This document shows, piece after piece, positions 25,787 through 34,782 of a stretch of DNA of 64,000 nucleotides (positions are counted from its first letter, which is position 1; the number at the start of each line of letters is the position of its first letter). A program made the position numbers and the translations under genes. Under the pieces are notes generated by a model. It worked only from the letters and a program-made list of their open reading frames with translations, was not told where the DNA came from and ran no database searches. This stretch comes from Marinicella marina. Its GTDB lineage: Bacteria > Pseudomonadota > Gammaproteobacteria > Xanthomonadales > Marinicellaceae. The DNA is taken from the NCBI RefSeq assembly GCF_030065545.1, contig NZ_JASJNC010000002.1, positions 372,001 to 436,000 on the forward strand, written 5' to 3'.

Positions 25787-26368
25787 TCAGTCACCAATGG
25801 GGACAATGATGCCAATGGTGAATTGACCATCGCCAAAACCATCTTGACCCGGTAGGTCGGAATCATTGGTGTCTAATCGAGATCGTGCTTCGGCCCTGAT
25901 GCGCACACCATTACCGGTAAAATACCAAGAACCACCTATGGCCAAATTGACTATGAGGTCTGTCTCTTGCGTATCGGGAAACCTAGAATCTGAATAAATC
26001 CCACCAACACCCAGCAGAAAGTAGGGTTTCCACAAAGGATCATGGTTGGTGTACATGACATTGAAAGCAGCGGAATAGTGCTTTAAGTCAAAGTCGATAT
26101 CAAAATCATATTCATCCCGCATCACCTCGAACTCAAGCGCCCAGTTGTCATTGAAATGCTTGCCCACACGCAAATCAATCACTTGGGCTTCATTCAAGCG
26201 AATGTCATCGTCTGGAACCACAATGCCGATGTTGGTGTTCCAGTACCAACGGTAATCGACACCATCATAAATGTGTTGATCAGCAGATTCTTCTTCAGCT
26301 GCATCAACCATTTTAGGGTAGATTGTAGCCGCTGAGATGATGCCCAGCAGCAGAATTAGTTTTTGCAT
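25787..26368 (-). CDS. Outer-membrane beta-barrel protein
   Basis: A 193-residue exported protein with a signal peptide of about 23 residues. The mature part alternates polar and hydrophobic residues in short strands. Landmarks are RVGKHFNDNWALEFEV, WKPYFLLGVGGIYSD and a Gly/aromatic-rich C-terminus (GQFTIGIIVPIGD), a pattern seen in OmpA-N-terminal and OmpW-like eight-stranded barrels. The terminal residue is Asp rather than the usual aromatic. Precise family and function are not recognised. Confidence 0.7.
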   Translation of the reverse strand: MQKLILLLGIISAATIYPKMVDAAEEESADQHIYDGVDYRWYWNTNIGIVVPDDDIRLNEAQVIDLRVGKHFNDNWALEFEVMRDEYDFDIDFDLKHYSAAFNVMYTNHDPLWKPYFLLGVGGIYSDSRFPDTQETDLIVNLAIGGSWYFTGNGVRIRAEARSRLDTNDSDLPGQDGFGDGQFTIGIIVPIGD

Positions 26369-26491
26369 GATTTGATTTTATCATGGCGTTATTGCATAAG
26401 TCCTGTTTATAACGCTGTGAGCGGTTTTTTTGTTAAATCTTGTATATTTGTGAGTCAGTTACTTGCATTTTTATTTTTGCTTCGAACTTGC

Positions 26492-26520
26492 TTGATTTTA
26501 TGCTTGTGCTTGTGTAGTAT
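26492..26520 (+). promoter_or_regulatory. Candidate promoter of the subtilase gene
   Basis: TTGATT (26492-26497) and TAGTAT (26515-26520) are separated by 17 bp. Transcription would start near 26527, leaving an untranslated leader of about 110 nt. A strong ribosome binding site AGGAGAG lies just before the ATG. The remaining 270 bp between the outer-membrane protein gene and this gene show nothing else. Confidence 0.4.
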
Positions 26521-26637
26521 CATTGTTCCGATGCGTATGTGAGTTATGAGAATATTAGGGCGCACATATCATTTTGGCCATGCAAAATATTTTGTATTTT
26601 GTATTTTCATTTCTAAAAAAAGTAGGAGAGACAATAA

Positions 26638-29600
26638 ATGTCCAAGTCAAAATTCAATCCTTTGATTACTGCTTCTGTCATGTCAGCTGTATATTTAGCT
26701 GGCGTTTCGTTCGATTCACAGGCTGTTGTAGATTCACAGTTGAAAAGTGACGATGCAACCAGTCTGACAGCAAGCTTTAATGATGTTACCAATTACCGAT
26801 TACCTGCGGCCAATGCCCAGGGTCAGAAAAGGTACATTGTACAATTCAAACAACCATCAGTTGCTATGTACAACGGTGCCGGCAGCTTCGCACCGATTCC
26901 CAGATTAGCCAACCATAAAATTGATACCAAATCCCCCGCTGTTCGTGCTTACGTGAACGCGCTTGATACACAACAAACAAACTTTTTGAGCGGACTGTCT
27001 TCAAACTTTGGTCGTTCAGTTGATGCTTTGTTTTCATACAAGTTTGCGGTCAATGGTGTGGCACTCTATTTAACTCCAGAGGAAGCCAGCCAAGTCAGCA
27101 ACATGACAGATGTGAAACACATCGAACTTGACAGAGAACATTATCTGGATACCGATGCAGGTCCCACCCTGATTGGAGCCAACAACGTTTGGGACGGTGC
27201 TGCACCTTCTACAGGCACTGCTTTCGGAGAAGGGGTTGTCTTAGGTATCATTGACTCGGGTGCCAACTTTGATCACCCTTCTTTTGCAGACATCGGTGGT
27301 GATGGTTATGACCACACCAATCCCTTAGGTGCTGGAAATTACTTGGGTGTTTGTGACCCAACCAATGTTGATCAATTCAATGCCGATTACACTTGTAATG
27401 ACAAATTAATCGGTGGTTATGATTTCGTCGACAATGCTGCGCCTGGAGATGCTTTCGAAGTACCTGGCCCAGAAGATGAAAACGGCCACGGTACGCACAC
27501 CGCATCTACAGCCGGCGGTAACTTGGTCTTAACGGCCAGTGCCAATGGTGTAGAAAACATTGAAATCAGTGGTGTGGCCAGACATGCTAATGTCATTGCT
27601 TATGATGCTTGTTACACTTCAGCACAAGGTCAAGGTCTGTGTCCAAACGTATCAACTTTGGCATCGATTGACCAAGTCATTGCTGATGGCATCGTTGATG
27701 TGGTCAACTACTCAATAGGTGGTGGCACATCACCTTGGACTGAGGCTGTATCACAGTCTTTCCTAGCCGCCACAGATAACGGTGTGTTCGTATCAGCTTC
27801 TGCTGGTAACTCAGGTCCAGGACCTGCGACATTGGGTCACGTGGAGCCATGGACAGCGACTGTAGGTGCATCAACCCACACCCGTGGTTTTGAAACCTTG
27901 CTATCAATGACTGGTCCAGGAACACCTGGTGCAGAAGTCACCGACATCGCATACATTACCAGTAATGGCCCTGCATTCGGCGCGCCGATCACTGGTGGAG
28001 TCCAATATTCTGAAGTGGTAGATCCTGCCAACTTAGAGGCTTGTGTACCATTCCCTGCCAACAGTTTTGATGGCCTGGTTGCTTTGGTTTCTCGAGGCAC
28101 ATGCTCTTTTGAAGATAAAGTCAATAATTCATCTGATGCCGGTGCGATCGCTGTGATTGTTCACAATGATGACCGTGCGGTTGCTTTTGGTATGAACGTT
28201 GGAACCACAACGACCATTCCTTCGGTCAGTATTCCTCAGGCTGATGGTTTTGCTTTGAGAGATTTTATTTTAGCTAACCCAGCACCCGCTGCACAAATCG
28301 AAATCGTGAATCCAGCGATTGTCAATACCGAGCAAGCCGATGTCATGGCAGATTTCAGTTCACGTGGACCAAGTCCTTTTGAAGTGAACAAACCTGACGT
28401 AACCGGTCCTGGTGTGAACATTTTAGCTGCTTTCAATGACAATGAATTCATTCCTACCAATGCCGATGAAGAATACGGCATCATTTCGGGTACTTCAATG
28501 TCATCACCTCACAATGCAGGTGCTGCAGCCTTGTTGAAAGAACTACAGCCCAATTGGTCAGCGCCTGAAATCAAATCTGCGCTGATGATGACTGCAGTCA
28601 CTGCAGGTGTCACCAAAGAAGACGCCACCACACCGGCTGATGCCTTTGATCGTGGTGCAGGTCGAATTCAAGTCGATTTGGCTTCATCTTCAGGTTTAGT
28701 TATGGACGAGTCTGCGTTTGATTTCTTGTTGTCTGATCCTGCCAACGGCGGTGATCCAAAAGAATTGAACTTAGCCAGTTATAAAAATGATAACTGTGTC
28801 GGTTCATGTTCATTCACTCGTGAGTTCAGAAGTGTAGCAGCTGATCCAGTGACTTACTCTGCTTCTTTATCAGATGTGGTAGGTACCGTAACACCCAGTA
28901 GCTTTACAGTTAATCCTGGTCAATCAGTTAATTTAACAGTTGATATTGACGGATCTGCTTTACCTGCCGGTGCTGTGAGCTTTGGTGAGTTGGTTTTGAC
29001 TCCACAAGCTGAAAGTCAAAACTTCGATTTAGGTGCACCAATCGCTATCACTGATAATGGTTATCAGACTAATGACCCTGCTGCAAACTTAACCTGCTCA
29101 ACAATTAATGTATCTGGAGTATCTCCAACATCAACAATGAGTGTCGAAATGGCTATTGATCATACATGGGCTGGTGATGTAACTTTGAAAGTCTTCAACC
29201 CAAATAATGACGAGTTAGCTATGTTAAACCGACCAGGTGTTCCAGCGGGTGGTTTTGGTAATTCATCTGATCTAGTTGCTACTGCCCCAGTAACATTCTC
29301 GGATACTGGTACAACAGACGCTGAAACAATGGGTGATGCAGGTAGCACAATTTGTGAAGTTGATGGATTTTGTGATTATTTCCCTAATCCAAGTGAAGAA
29401 GTATCATCACTTGCTGACTTTGCTTCTTTAGTTGCTGCATTTGATCCTAATGGCACATGGTTCTTATGTGGAGGAGACAGTGCAGGTGGCGATCCTGGTA
29501 CTATCCAGGCAGCATCGTTGATTTTCAGTGGTGAAGCGCCTTCACAACCAGAATTACATCTTCCGTTAGTTGTTACTGGTTTCCCAGAGCAGCCAGACAT

Positions 29601-30540
29601 CGCTGTGGCGCCAGCTTCTTTGAGTGCTTCTCTTGATGCTGATACCACCACTGATTTGAACTTGAACATCAGTAACTCTGATGTGGCAGGTGCTGATTTG
29701 AACTGGACTATAGCCACAACAGGATCTGCTGATGTAACTGTCTTTGATCAACCAACAAATGGTACAGGCGGTATTGTGAGTGATTTCTTCAATGACGGTG
29801 TAACCAATGCAGGTGCTTACAGTGCAGACTCTTTTGTCCTGACTGAAGGTGCTTCGATTGATACGGCTCGTTTCGATGGTTTCTTGAGTAACGGTGCGCC
29901 TGACATCACTGCAGAACTTGCTGCAATGACATTGTCAATCTATGGCGATAATGCTGGTGTTCCTGATGGTCACCCTGAAGACGGTGCTGGCAGTGAACTG
30001 TTCACTATTACCATACCAATTAACGATGCTAATTTAGACATTGGTGATGGTACTGGTGCGGTTGTCTTTGACATACTGGGTGCCAATGGTTCTGCACTTG
30101 AGTTACCTGCAGGAACATATTGGGTGACTGCATTTGGTGACTTCACTGGCGCCAATCGTTGGAACTGGTTCCAAGGTGAAGACATCACCCCAGGAAATGC
30201 TCAGTTAATCGATCCTACTGATATATTTGGTGCTGGCTTTACAGATTGGACTGACTTGACAGGTATTGATCCAATATTTACCTCTTTGTCATTTGGTTTC
30301 TTTAGTTCAATTGACTGTGGTGCGCCATGGTTGAGCGTGAATCCAAGTTCTGGTGCCATTGCACCTGGAAGTGATGAAGACTTAACTGTAACACTTGATG
30401 CCACAGGCCTTGCTCCAGGTGTTTACACTGCTGCAGTTTGTGTAGACAGTGATGACCCAGATGAGCCTCAAGTTGTGGTACCAGTATCCATGACTGTTAC
30501 CGGTCTGCCTGATCTTATCTTCGCAAATGGTTTTGAGTAA
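26638..30540 (+). CDS. Large secreted subtilisin-like serine protease (S8) with C-terminal NGFE tail
   Basis: A 1300-residue exported protease. Domains in order: signal peptide (about 1-30); inhibitor I9-like propeptide (about 65-165, beginning RYIVQFKQP); S8 catalytic domain with Asp 206 (GIIDSGANFD), His 284 (NGHGTHTAS) and Ser 620 (GTSMSSPH); a PA domain inserted between His and Ser (about 450-560); a fibronectin-III-like region (about 735-800); a P-domain-like segment (about 810-970, with IDHTWAGDVTLKVFNPN); and Ig-like repeats ending in DLIFANGFE. Cys pairs in the C-terminal part suggest disulfides. The type II system at the end of the window is a plausible secretion route. The terminal tail resembles a recurring motif in secreted proteins of related bacteria. 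A terminator follows directly. Confidence 0.93.
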   Translation: MSKSKFNPLITASVMSAVYLAGVSFDSQAVVDSQLKSDDATSLTASFNDVTNYRLPAANAQGQKRYIVQFKQPSVAMYNGAGSFAPIPRLANHKIDTKSPAVRAYVNALDTQQTNFLSGLSSNFGRSVDALFSYKFAVNGVALYLTPEEASQVSNMTDVKHIELDREHYLDTDAGPTLIGANNVWDGAAPSTGTAFGEGVVLGIIDSGANFDHPSFADIGGDGYDHTNPLGAGNYLGVCDPTNVDQFNADYTCNDKLIGGYDFVDNAAPGDAFEVPGPEDENGHGTHTASTAGGNLVLTASANGVENIEISGVARHANVIAYDACYTSAQGQGLCPNVSTLASIDQVIADGIVDVVNYSIGGGTSPWTEAVSQSFLAATDNGVFVSASAGNSGPGPATLGHVEPWTATVGASTHTRGFETLLSMTGPGTPGAEVTDIAYITSNGPAFGAPITGGVQYSEVVDPANLEACVPFPANSFDGLVALVSRGTCSFEDKVNNSSDAGAIAVIVHNDDRAVAFGMNVGTTTTIPSVSIPQADGFALRDFILANPAPAAQIEIVNPAIVNTEQADVMADFSSRGPSPFEVNKPDVTGPGVNILAAFNDNEFIPTNADEEYGIISGTSMSSPHNAGAAALLKELQPNWSAPEIKSALMMTAVTAGVTKEDATTPADAFDRGAGRIQVDLASSSGLVMDESAFDFLLSDPANGGDPKELNLASYKNDNCVGSCSFTREFRSVAADPVTYSASLSDVVGTVTPSSFTVNPGQSVNLTVDIDGSALPAGAVSFGELVLTPQAESQNFDLGAPIAITDNGYQTNDPAANLTCSTINVSGVSPTSTMSVEMAIDHTWAGDVTLKVFNPNNDELAMLNRPGVPAGGFGNSSDLVATAPVTFSDTGTTDAETMGDAGSTICEVDGFCDYFPNPSEEVSSLADFASLVAAFDPNGTWFLCGGDSAGGDPGTIQAASLIFSGEAPSQPELHLPLVVTGFPEQPDIAVAPASLSASLDADTTTDLNLNISNSDVAGADLNWTIATTGSADVTVFDQPTNGTGGIVSDFFNDGVTNAGAYSADSFVLTEGASIDTARFDGFLSNGAPDITAELAAMTLSIYGDNAGVPDGHPEDGAGSELFTITIPINDANLDIGDGTGAVVFDILGANGSALELPAGTYWVTAFGDFTGANRWNWFQGEDITPGNAQLIDPTDIFGAGFTDWTDLTGIDPIFTSLSFGFFSSIDCGAPWLSVNPSSGAIAPGSDEDLTVTLDATGLAPGVYTAAVCVDSDDPDEPQVVVPVSMTVTGLPDLIFANGFE

Positions 30541-30570
30541 ATAGCTCAAAACAATACGAAGGTAAACTTC

Positions 30571-30603
30571 AAAAAAAGCGCGGTTAAACCGCGCTTTTTT
30601 TTG
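30571..30603 (+). terminator. Intrinsic terminator after the subtilase gene
   Basis: The stem GCGCGGT/ACCGCGC (30578-30594) has a three-base loop and is flanked by an A7 run and a run of eight or more T. It could work in both directions, although the minus-strand operon ends 350 bp away. Confidence 0.9.
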
Positions 30604-30956
30604 CCTGAAATTTTTTACACTGTCAGTGCGAATTGGTTAAGGGAATGAATGTTTTAATGCAGCTATTGAAACAGTGTTTCTGATGTGGATGAGGAGTAGT
30701 TGAATCGTGTGTGTTCTCATATTAAATTAACACCAGAGTACTCACTACCAAAAAGTTGAAGATAAAATGACAGCGTATTTACCCAGTGCAATCAGATTCT
30801 TGATTACCTCGCTAAAAAAACTTTTAGTCGAATAACAGATTTTTAATCGGAAGTTGATAAAAAGAGTTTCTACAATAATCAGCGGGTTATAAATGAAGCT
30901 GTGGTGCAAAATCAATAAGGCTTGATTAACAGGTAACAAAGCAAAGCTTTGGGCCC
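30604..30956. other. Intergenic region, no gene recognised
   Basis: About 350 bp between the subtilase terminator and the last gene of the minus-strand operon. One 64-codon open frame on the minus strand (30745-30939) has no recognisable features or ribosome binding site. A small palindrome, CAAAGCTTTG, near 30943-30952 lacks a T run. I see no RNA gene. Confidence 0.5.
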
Positions 30957-31358
30957 TTAGGTTTTAAGCGTTTTGAGCTTTTCCCAGACTGGTCTTTTGA
31001 GCGAGTCATCTGCCAAGATATCATGTAAGCTGGCCAGATGGGTAGTGGTAGCAGTATCAGGGGTGTTGATGTCATCAAATATCAAAGTGACCTCAGAAAG
31101 GCTGTATTTAACTGCTTTGCCATCGTACGCTATGGCGTCAAACACACAGTCATGACCAATGGCTTTGAGCATTTTTACCAATAACCTGAATTCGTTCTTA
31201 TCCATCTTGGGAGGTGTGACAGGTTTGCTCACTGATGGGGTTTGCTGTTGACTTACTGGTGGTGCTGAGTCAGTGACTGGCATTTGAGTTGTTGTGTTGT
31301 TCTGTTTGAGCTTCAGGTTCAACAAGCCCAGTTCATTGAGCAATTGGTTTGAATACAT
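30957..31358 (-). CDS. Small protein, possible divergent DNA polymerase III psi subunit (HolD-like)
   Basis: A 133-residue soluble protein. The N-terminus NQLLNELGLLNLKLK resembles the short N-terminal segment of psi that binds chi. Then comes a Pro/Thr/Gln-rich linker (about 22-52). The C-terminal half has LLVKMLKAIGH and ends with ASLHDILADDSLKRPVWEKLKTL, which follows the spacing of the end of E. coli psi (PALTDLRANPTARAALWQQI). The match is by pattern only and could be wrong; otherwise a hypothetical protein. It starts 2 bp after the lipoprotein gene stop and is the last gene of the Mla-like operon, an unexpected place for a replication subunit. Confidence 0.4.
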   Translation of the reverse strand: MYSNQLLNELGLLNLKLKQNNTTTQMPVTDSAPPVSQQQTPSVSKPVTPPKMDKNEFRLLVKMLKAIGHDCVFDAIAYDGKAVKYSLSEVTLIFDDINTPDTATTTHLASLHDILADDSLKRPVWEKLKTLKT

Positions 31359-31359
31359 C

Positions 31360-31920
31360 TTATAAATCAGCAGTCAGTTGAATGAGGATGGCATCTACAG
31401 AACGGCTTAAAGCTGTTGTGAATGCTTTGAAACCTTCGCCCTCGATGGCTTGTTCATTATCGTAGGTCTGGTTGAACAACAGTTTATTTTCATGGTCATA
31501 CAAACTGAATTCAAGTGATACCACAGCCAGCTTTTGGCGTTTTTCAAAGGCTAATATGCGGCTGTCTAGGATGTGATGGGTGTTATCATTGGGTACTTGG
31601 TAACTGACGCTTTGCCAATGTTCACTGGCCCAAACTTTGAGTTTGTCTTGTAACAATACTTTTGGAGATTCCAGCCAAAAGTGATGGCTTAGCTGCACCA
31701 AAGAACCGTCTTCCTTGGTGGCGACTATGGGCCGTCCGCCCAATATACTCAGCGCTTTGGGTCTTTTCACCACCAAAGTGGCCGGCTTGGTTTCAGAGGC
31801 AGTCACTGCTGCTGAGGGACTTAAGCGGTAGTACTTTTTGGTTTGTGCTGGTTTGTTGCCGCAAGCAGACAAAATGATGGTCGCCGCTGTTATTATTGAT
31901 AAGGTTTTAATAAAATTCAT
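31360..31920 (-). CDS. ABC-type transport auxiliary lipoprotein (PqiC/DUF330-like)
   Basis: A 186-residue lipoprotein. The signal peptide ends in the lipobox LSAC, so it is lipidated at the Cys near residue 20; Gly-Asn follow, which favours outer-membrane sorting. The body shows the PqiC-like pattern: YYRLSP near the start, LVVKRPKALSILGGRPIVA, and WLESPKVLLQDKLKVW. Such proteins work with MCE-type transporters in lipid movement between the membranes. Its start overlaps the MlaD-like gene by 4 bp, which supports this pairing. Confidence 0.85.
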   Translation of the reverse strand: MNFIKTLSIITAATIILSACGNKPAQTKKYYRLSPSAAVTASETKPATLVVKRPKALSILGGRPIVATKEDGSLVQLSHHFWLESPKVLLQDKLKVWASEHWQSVSYQVPNDNTHHILDSRILAFEKRQKLAVVSLEFSLYDHENKLLFNQTYDNEQAIEGEGFKAFTTALSRSVDAILIQLTADL

Positions 31921-32861
31921 AGTTCATCATCCACCACTTCAGCATCAGATGAGAATATCAGACTAGAAGGGTTTTTCCTGATGGCGTTGGTGGCCTCATT
32001 CAAGTTCATACTGGCACTTTCAATCTCATTGGTAATGCTGTCCAGTTTATTCGACAGCGCCAACATGCTTTTAGCCGCAGTTTTTAAAATCTCAGCCATG
32101 TCCGAATCATCTGCTGTGATCAAGCCTCGGGCATCAGAGACTAAACCATTGATGTTCTCCAGCCCTGAATCCAGTTCAGCGACTGATAGTTGCATTTGTT
32201 CACTGAGCTTGGCCAGATTGGCGATGAATTGATCAATATTTTCTATGTTGTCATCACCAAGCAGTTGGTTGGCATTTTCCATCAAGCGTGTCAGTTCCTT
32301 ACTGGAAGCTTCAACATTATTCATGATGTCAGGAAGTCCTTGATCGATCTGTAAGGTGATGCTGTCCAGTCGCTCATAAAGCATGTCCAGCATGGGTTTG
32401 ATTTTTTCTTCAGTGATATCGGTGACGTTGTCCGAAACATCGGCCAACTGGGCAAACAAGTCAGCTGGAGGCAGACCAGGAATCAAGGCGCCGGGTTGGA
32501 AGGATGCTTCTGCTTCACCACCTTTGATGTTGATTGACATGTCTGCTAACAGACCTGCCGAAGTGATTTGTGCAACTGAATCTGTAGGTATTTTCCATTC
32601 TTGTAAAACCGAGAAAGTGACTTTGAAATCAAGCTTGGTTTGTTTGTATTCGGGTTTGATTGATTCAATCTGACCAATGCGGTATCCTTCAAAAAAAACC
32701 GGTGTGCCGTACCCCAAGCCAGTCACGTTTTGATAAAAACTGTGGTATTCAACGGCATCGGCTTCTTTGCCAGTCATTTTAATCAAAATCCACAGGGTAA
32801 AGATTGAAACCGCTAAGGTGAACAATCCTACCCAAAAATAATTGCTGATGTGCCTTTTCAT
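31917..32861 (-). CDS. MCE-domain protein (MlaD-like)
   Basis: A 314-residue protein anchored in the inner membrane by one N-terminal helix (about residues 8-28). The MCE domain follows (about 38-118) with the pattern VTGLGYGTPVFFEGYRIGQI. The C-terminal 190 residues are predicted helical and coiled, longer than in E. coli MlaD, and end with NPSSLIFSS, a motif found in several MCE proteins with long tails. It binds phospholipid-like ligands in the periplasm for the ABC transporter encoded beside it. Overlaps its neighbours on both sides by 4 bp. Confidence 0.9.
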   Translation of the reverse strand: MKRHISNYFWVGLFTLAVSIFTLWILIKMTGKEADAVEYHSFYQNVTGLGYGTPVFFEGYRIGQIESIKPEYKQTKLDFKVTFSVLQEWKIPTDSVAQITSAGLLADMSINIKGGEAEASFQPGALIPGLPPADLFAQLADVSDNVTDITEEKIKPMLDMLYERLDSITLQIDQGLPDIMNNVEASSKELTRLMENANQLLGDDNIENIDQFIANLAKLSEQMQLSVAELDSGLENINGLVSDARGLITADDSDMAEILKTAAKSMLALSNKLDSITNEIESASMNLNEATNAIRKNPSSLIFSSDAEVVDDEL

Positions 32862-33679
32862 GAGAGTGTGTAGTTTTCCTGTGTTAAGCGTCGTAGGTAT
32901 TCAGATGGGTTTAATTTATCATGTCTGGAGCGCCTTTGTAATAAATCCATCACGCGTTTATTCGGTGATGCCTTGATTTCCTCTACCGTACCAGTGATCA
33001 GGTTTTTGCCATTATCCAATACTGTTATCTTATCAGCAATTTTAAAAGCGCTATCTAATTCATGGGTCACTACGATCATGCTCATACCCATGGTGTCACG
33101 CAAAGATAAAATCAGGTCATCAATCTCTGAGGCCACCACTGGATCCAGGCCAGCAGAGGGTTCATCAAAAAACAACAGTTTGGGATCCATCACAATGGAA
33201 CGAGCCAAAGCAGCTCTTTTAATCATGCCACCAGATAATTGTGAGGGCATGAGTTTATGAAAACCACCGAGGTTTACAACTTCGAGTTTCATGCGAGAAA
33301 TGATTCTGATGGTGTTTTCATCCAAGTCGGTGAATTCTCGCAATGGCAGTGCCACGTTTTCGCCCACTGTCATGGATGAGAATAGGGCGCCGCTTTGGAA
33401 CGAAACGCCGATGTCTTGTTTTAATTTTAATTGGTCATTGAAACTGATGTTATGGATGTCCTGGCCAAGCAGTTCAACGCTGCCTTCAGTGGGTTCATAA
33501 AGCCCTAAAATATGCCACAACAATGTTGACTTACCTGAGCCTGAACCACCCATAATCACTCGAATTTCGCCTTTTTTAACGTCCAAATCCACCCCGTCCA
33601 GAATTTTTCTCTGGCCATAGTGGGTGACTAAGTTCTTAACATTAATCACTGTTTTTTTATCTTTTTTGGGTTCAGACAT
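32858..33679 (-). CDS. ABC ATPase of Mla-type lipid transporter (MlaF-like)
   Basis: A 273-residue cytoplasmic ATPase. Walker A is GGSGSGKST near residue 46, the signature LSGGMIKRAALARS near 150, and Walker B LLFFDEPSAGLDP near 175. The LSGGM-x-K-R form of the signature is characteristic of the Mla/Mkl ATPase family. It powers the MlaE-like permease encoded 4 bp upstream in the operon. The 25-residue tail after the ABC domain could contact the STAS partner, as reported for MlaF-MlaB, but that is inference. Confidence 0.92.
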   Translation of the reverse strand: MSEPKKDKKTVINVKNLVTHYGQRKILDGVDLDVKKGEIRVIMGGSGSGKSTLLWHILGLYEPTEGSVELLGQDIHNISFNDQLKLKQDIGVSFQSGALFSSMTVGENVALPLREFTDLDENTIRIISRMKLEVVNLGGFHKLMPSQLSGGMIKRAALARSIVMDPKLLFFDEPSAGLDPVVASEIDDLILSLRDTMGMSMIVVTHELDSAFKIADKITVLDNGKNLITGTVEEIKASPNKRVMDLLQRRSRHDKLNPSEYLRRLTQENYTLS

Positions 33680-33683
33680 GGGC

Positions 33684-34484
33684 TTACTGGGTCAAAAAGT
33701 AACTGGCAATCATATCAGCCAGTACAATGAAAGAGATGGATATAACAACCGCGCTGGTGGTGGCTCGGCCTACGCCTTCAGCACCACCGGTGACATGAAA
33801 TCCTGTGGTGGCACCGACCAAGACAATGATTACGCCAAAAACCACACTTTTAACTAAGCCTTGCATCACATCACCGACCACCAGGACATTGAAGGATTCG
33901 ACCATATAGGCACTGACACTCATGTTCAATTGATGGGCGCCGAAGACCGAGCCGCCGAAGATGGCCATCACATCAGCCAAAATGATTAACATGGGCATCG
34001 AGATCATCAGACCGAGTAGCGGAGGCAAAACCAAATACCGCACCGGAACCACGCCAATCACTTTCAGTGCATCTATTTCTTGTGATACAACTTGTGAACC
34101 AATTCTGGCAGCTATGGCTGCGCCAGAGCGACCAGCTACGATAACACCAGTAATTAACGGTGAAAATTCTCTGGTGACTGATTTGGCAATGGCCAGTAAG
34201 ACCTGTGATTCCGCACCAAAATCAGATAAAGCATACAACAACTGGATTGATAACATCATACCAACCACAAAAGCCAACGCAGTAACTATCGGGACGGCAT
34301 CAAAGCCGTTGACCCTGATTTGTTCAACCACTTGGCGCAGCCGCAGTTTTTGTTTGTAACGGCGTCCAACCAGCAACCAATAAAAACTGTCCCACAACAA
34401 GCGCATGGCGAAGCCAACGCGTTCGACAGCTTGAAATGTCCACATCCCTATGTTTTCAATCCTTTTTATGATGCCTTTACTCAA
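33684..34484 (-). CDS. MlaE-family ABC permease
   Basis: A 266-residue inner-membrane permease with about five hydrophobic helices and the conserved MlaE segments: SLYxxL-like region replaced by RMLWDSFYWLL, then VIVAGRSGAAIAARIGSQVVSQEIDAL and PVRYLVLPPLLGLMISMP. It forms the channel of a lipid transporter with the MlaF- and MlaD-like proteins. The start overlaps the STAS gene by 8 bp. The N-terminal interface helix (FQAVERVGFAMRLLWDSFYW) is longer than the minimal fold, as is common for the family. Confidence 0.92.
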   Translation of the reverse strand: MSKGIIKRIENIGMWTFQAVERVGFAMRLLWDSFYWLLVGRRYKQKLRLRQVVEQIRVNGFDAVPIVTALAFVVGMMLSIQLLYALSDFGAESQVLLAIAKSVTREFSPLITGVIVAGRSGAAIAARIGSQVVSQEIDALKVIGVVPVRYLVLPPLLGLMISMPMLIILADVMAIFGGSVFGAHQLNMSVSAYMVESFNVLVVGDVMQGLVKSVVFGVIIVLVGATTGFHVTGGAEGVGRATTSAVVISISFIVLADMIASYFLTQ

Positions 34485-34782
34485 TGGTGAAAACCTGATC
34501 TAAACGAGCCAGCTCCATGATGCTTTTGACTTGGGCACTGGGTTGGGTCAAGGAAAAGCTGCGTCCGTTGCTGTTAGCAAACTGCAAGCCCTCTACCATG
34601 GCAGCAATGCCTGATGAATCAATGTACTCAACGCCAGATAAATCGACTTTGACCTCCGGGGTTGTTTTTAAAGCGGCTAAAATGGTTTTTCGAACCTCAG
34701 CAGAATTCGAAAGGTCGACCTCGCCGTTGACATAAATAACAGTTAAATCGTCGGTTTTATCAAAACGAATAAATTCACTCAT
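34477..34782 (-). CDS. STAS-domain protein (MlaB-like)
   Basis: A 101-residue single STAS domain. It keeps the conserved central DLSGVEYIDSSGIAAMVEG, where Ser residues sit at the position phosphorylated in anti-sigma antagonists. Encoded directly in front of the MlaE-like permease, it most likely serves as the regulatory subunit that stabilises the ATPase, as MlaB does, rather than in sigma-factor control. E. coli places mlaB last in its operon; here it precedes the permease. Confidence 0.85.
   Translation of the reverse strand: MSEFIRFDKTDDLTVIYVNGEVDLSNSAEVRKTILAALKTTPEVKVDLSGVEYIDSSGIAAMVEGLQFANSNGRSFSLTQPSAQVKSIMELARLDQVFTIE

Noticed and set aside
27704-28484. Minus-strand open frames inside the subtilase gene
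   Set aside because: They are shadows of a clearly coding plus-strand frame with complete domain motifs.
30745-30939. 64-codon minus-strand open frame
   Set aside because: No recognisable features, no ribosome binding site, and an AT-rich spacer context.
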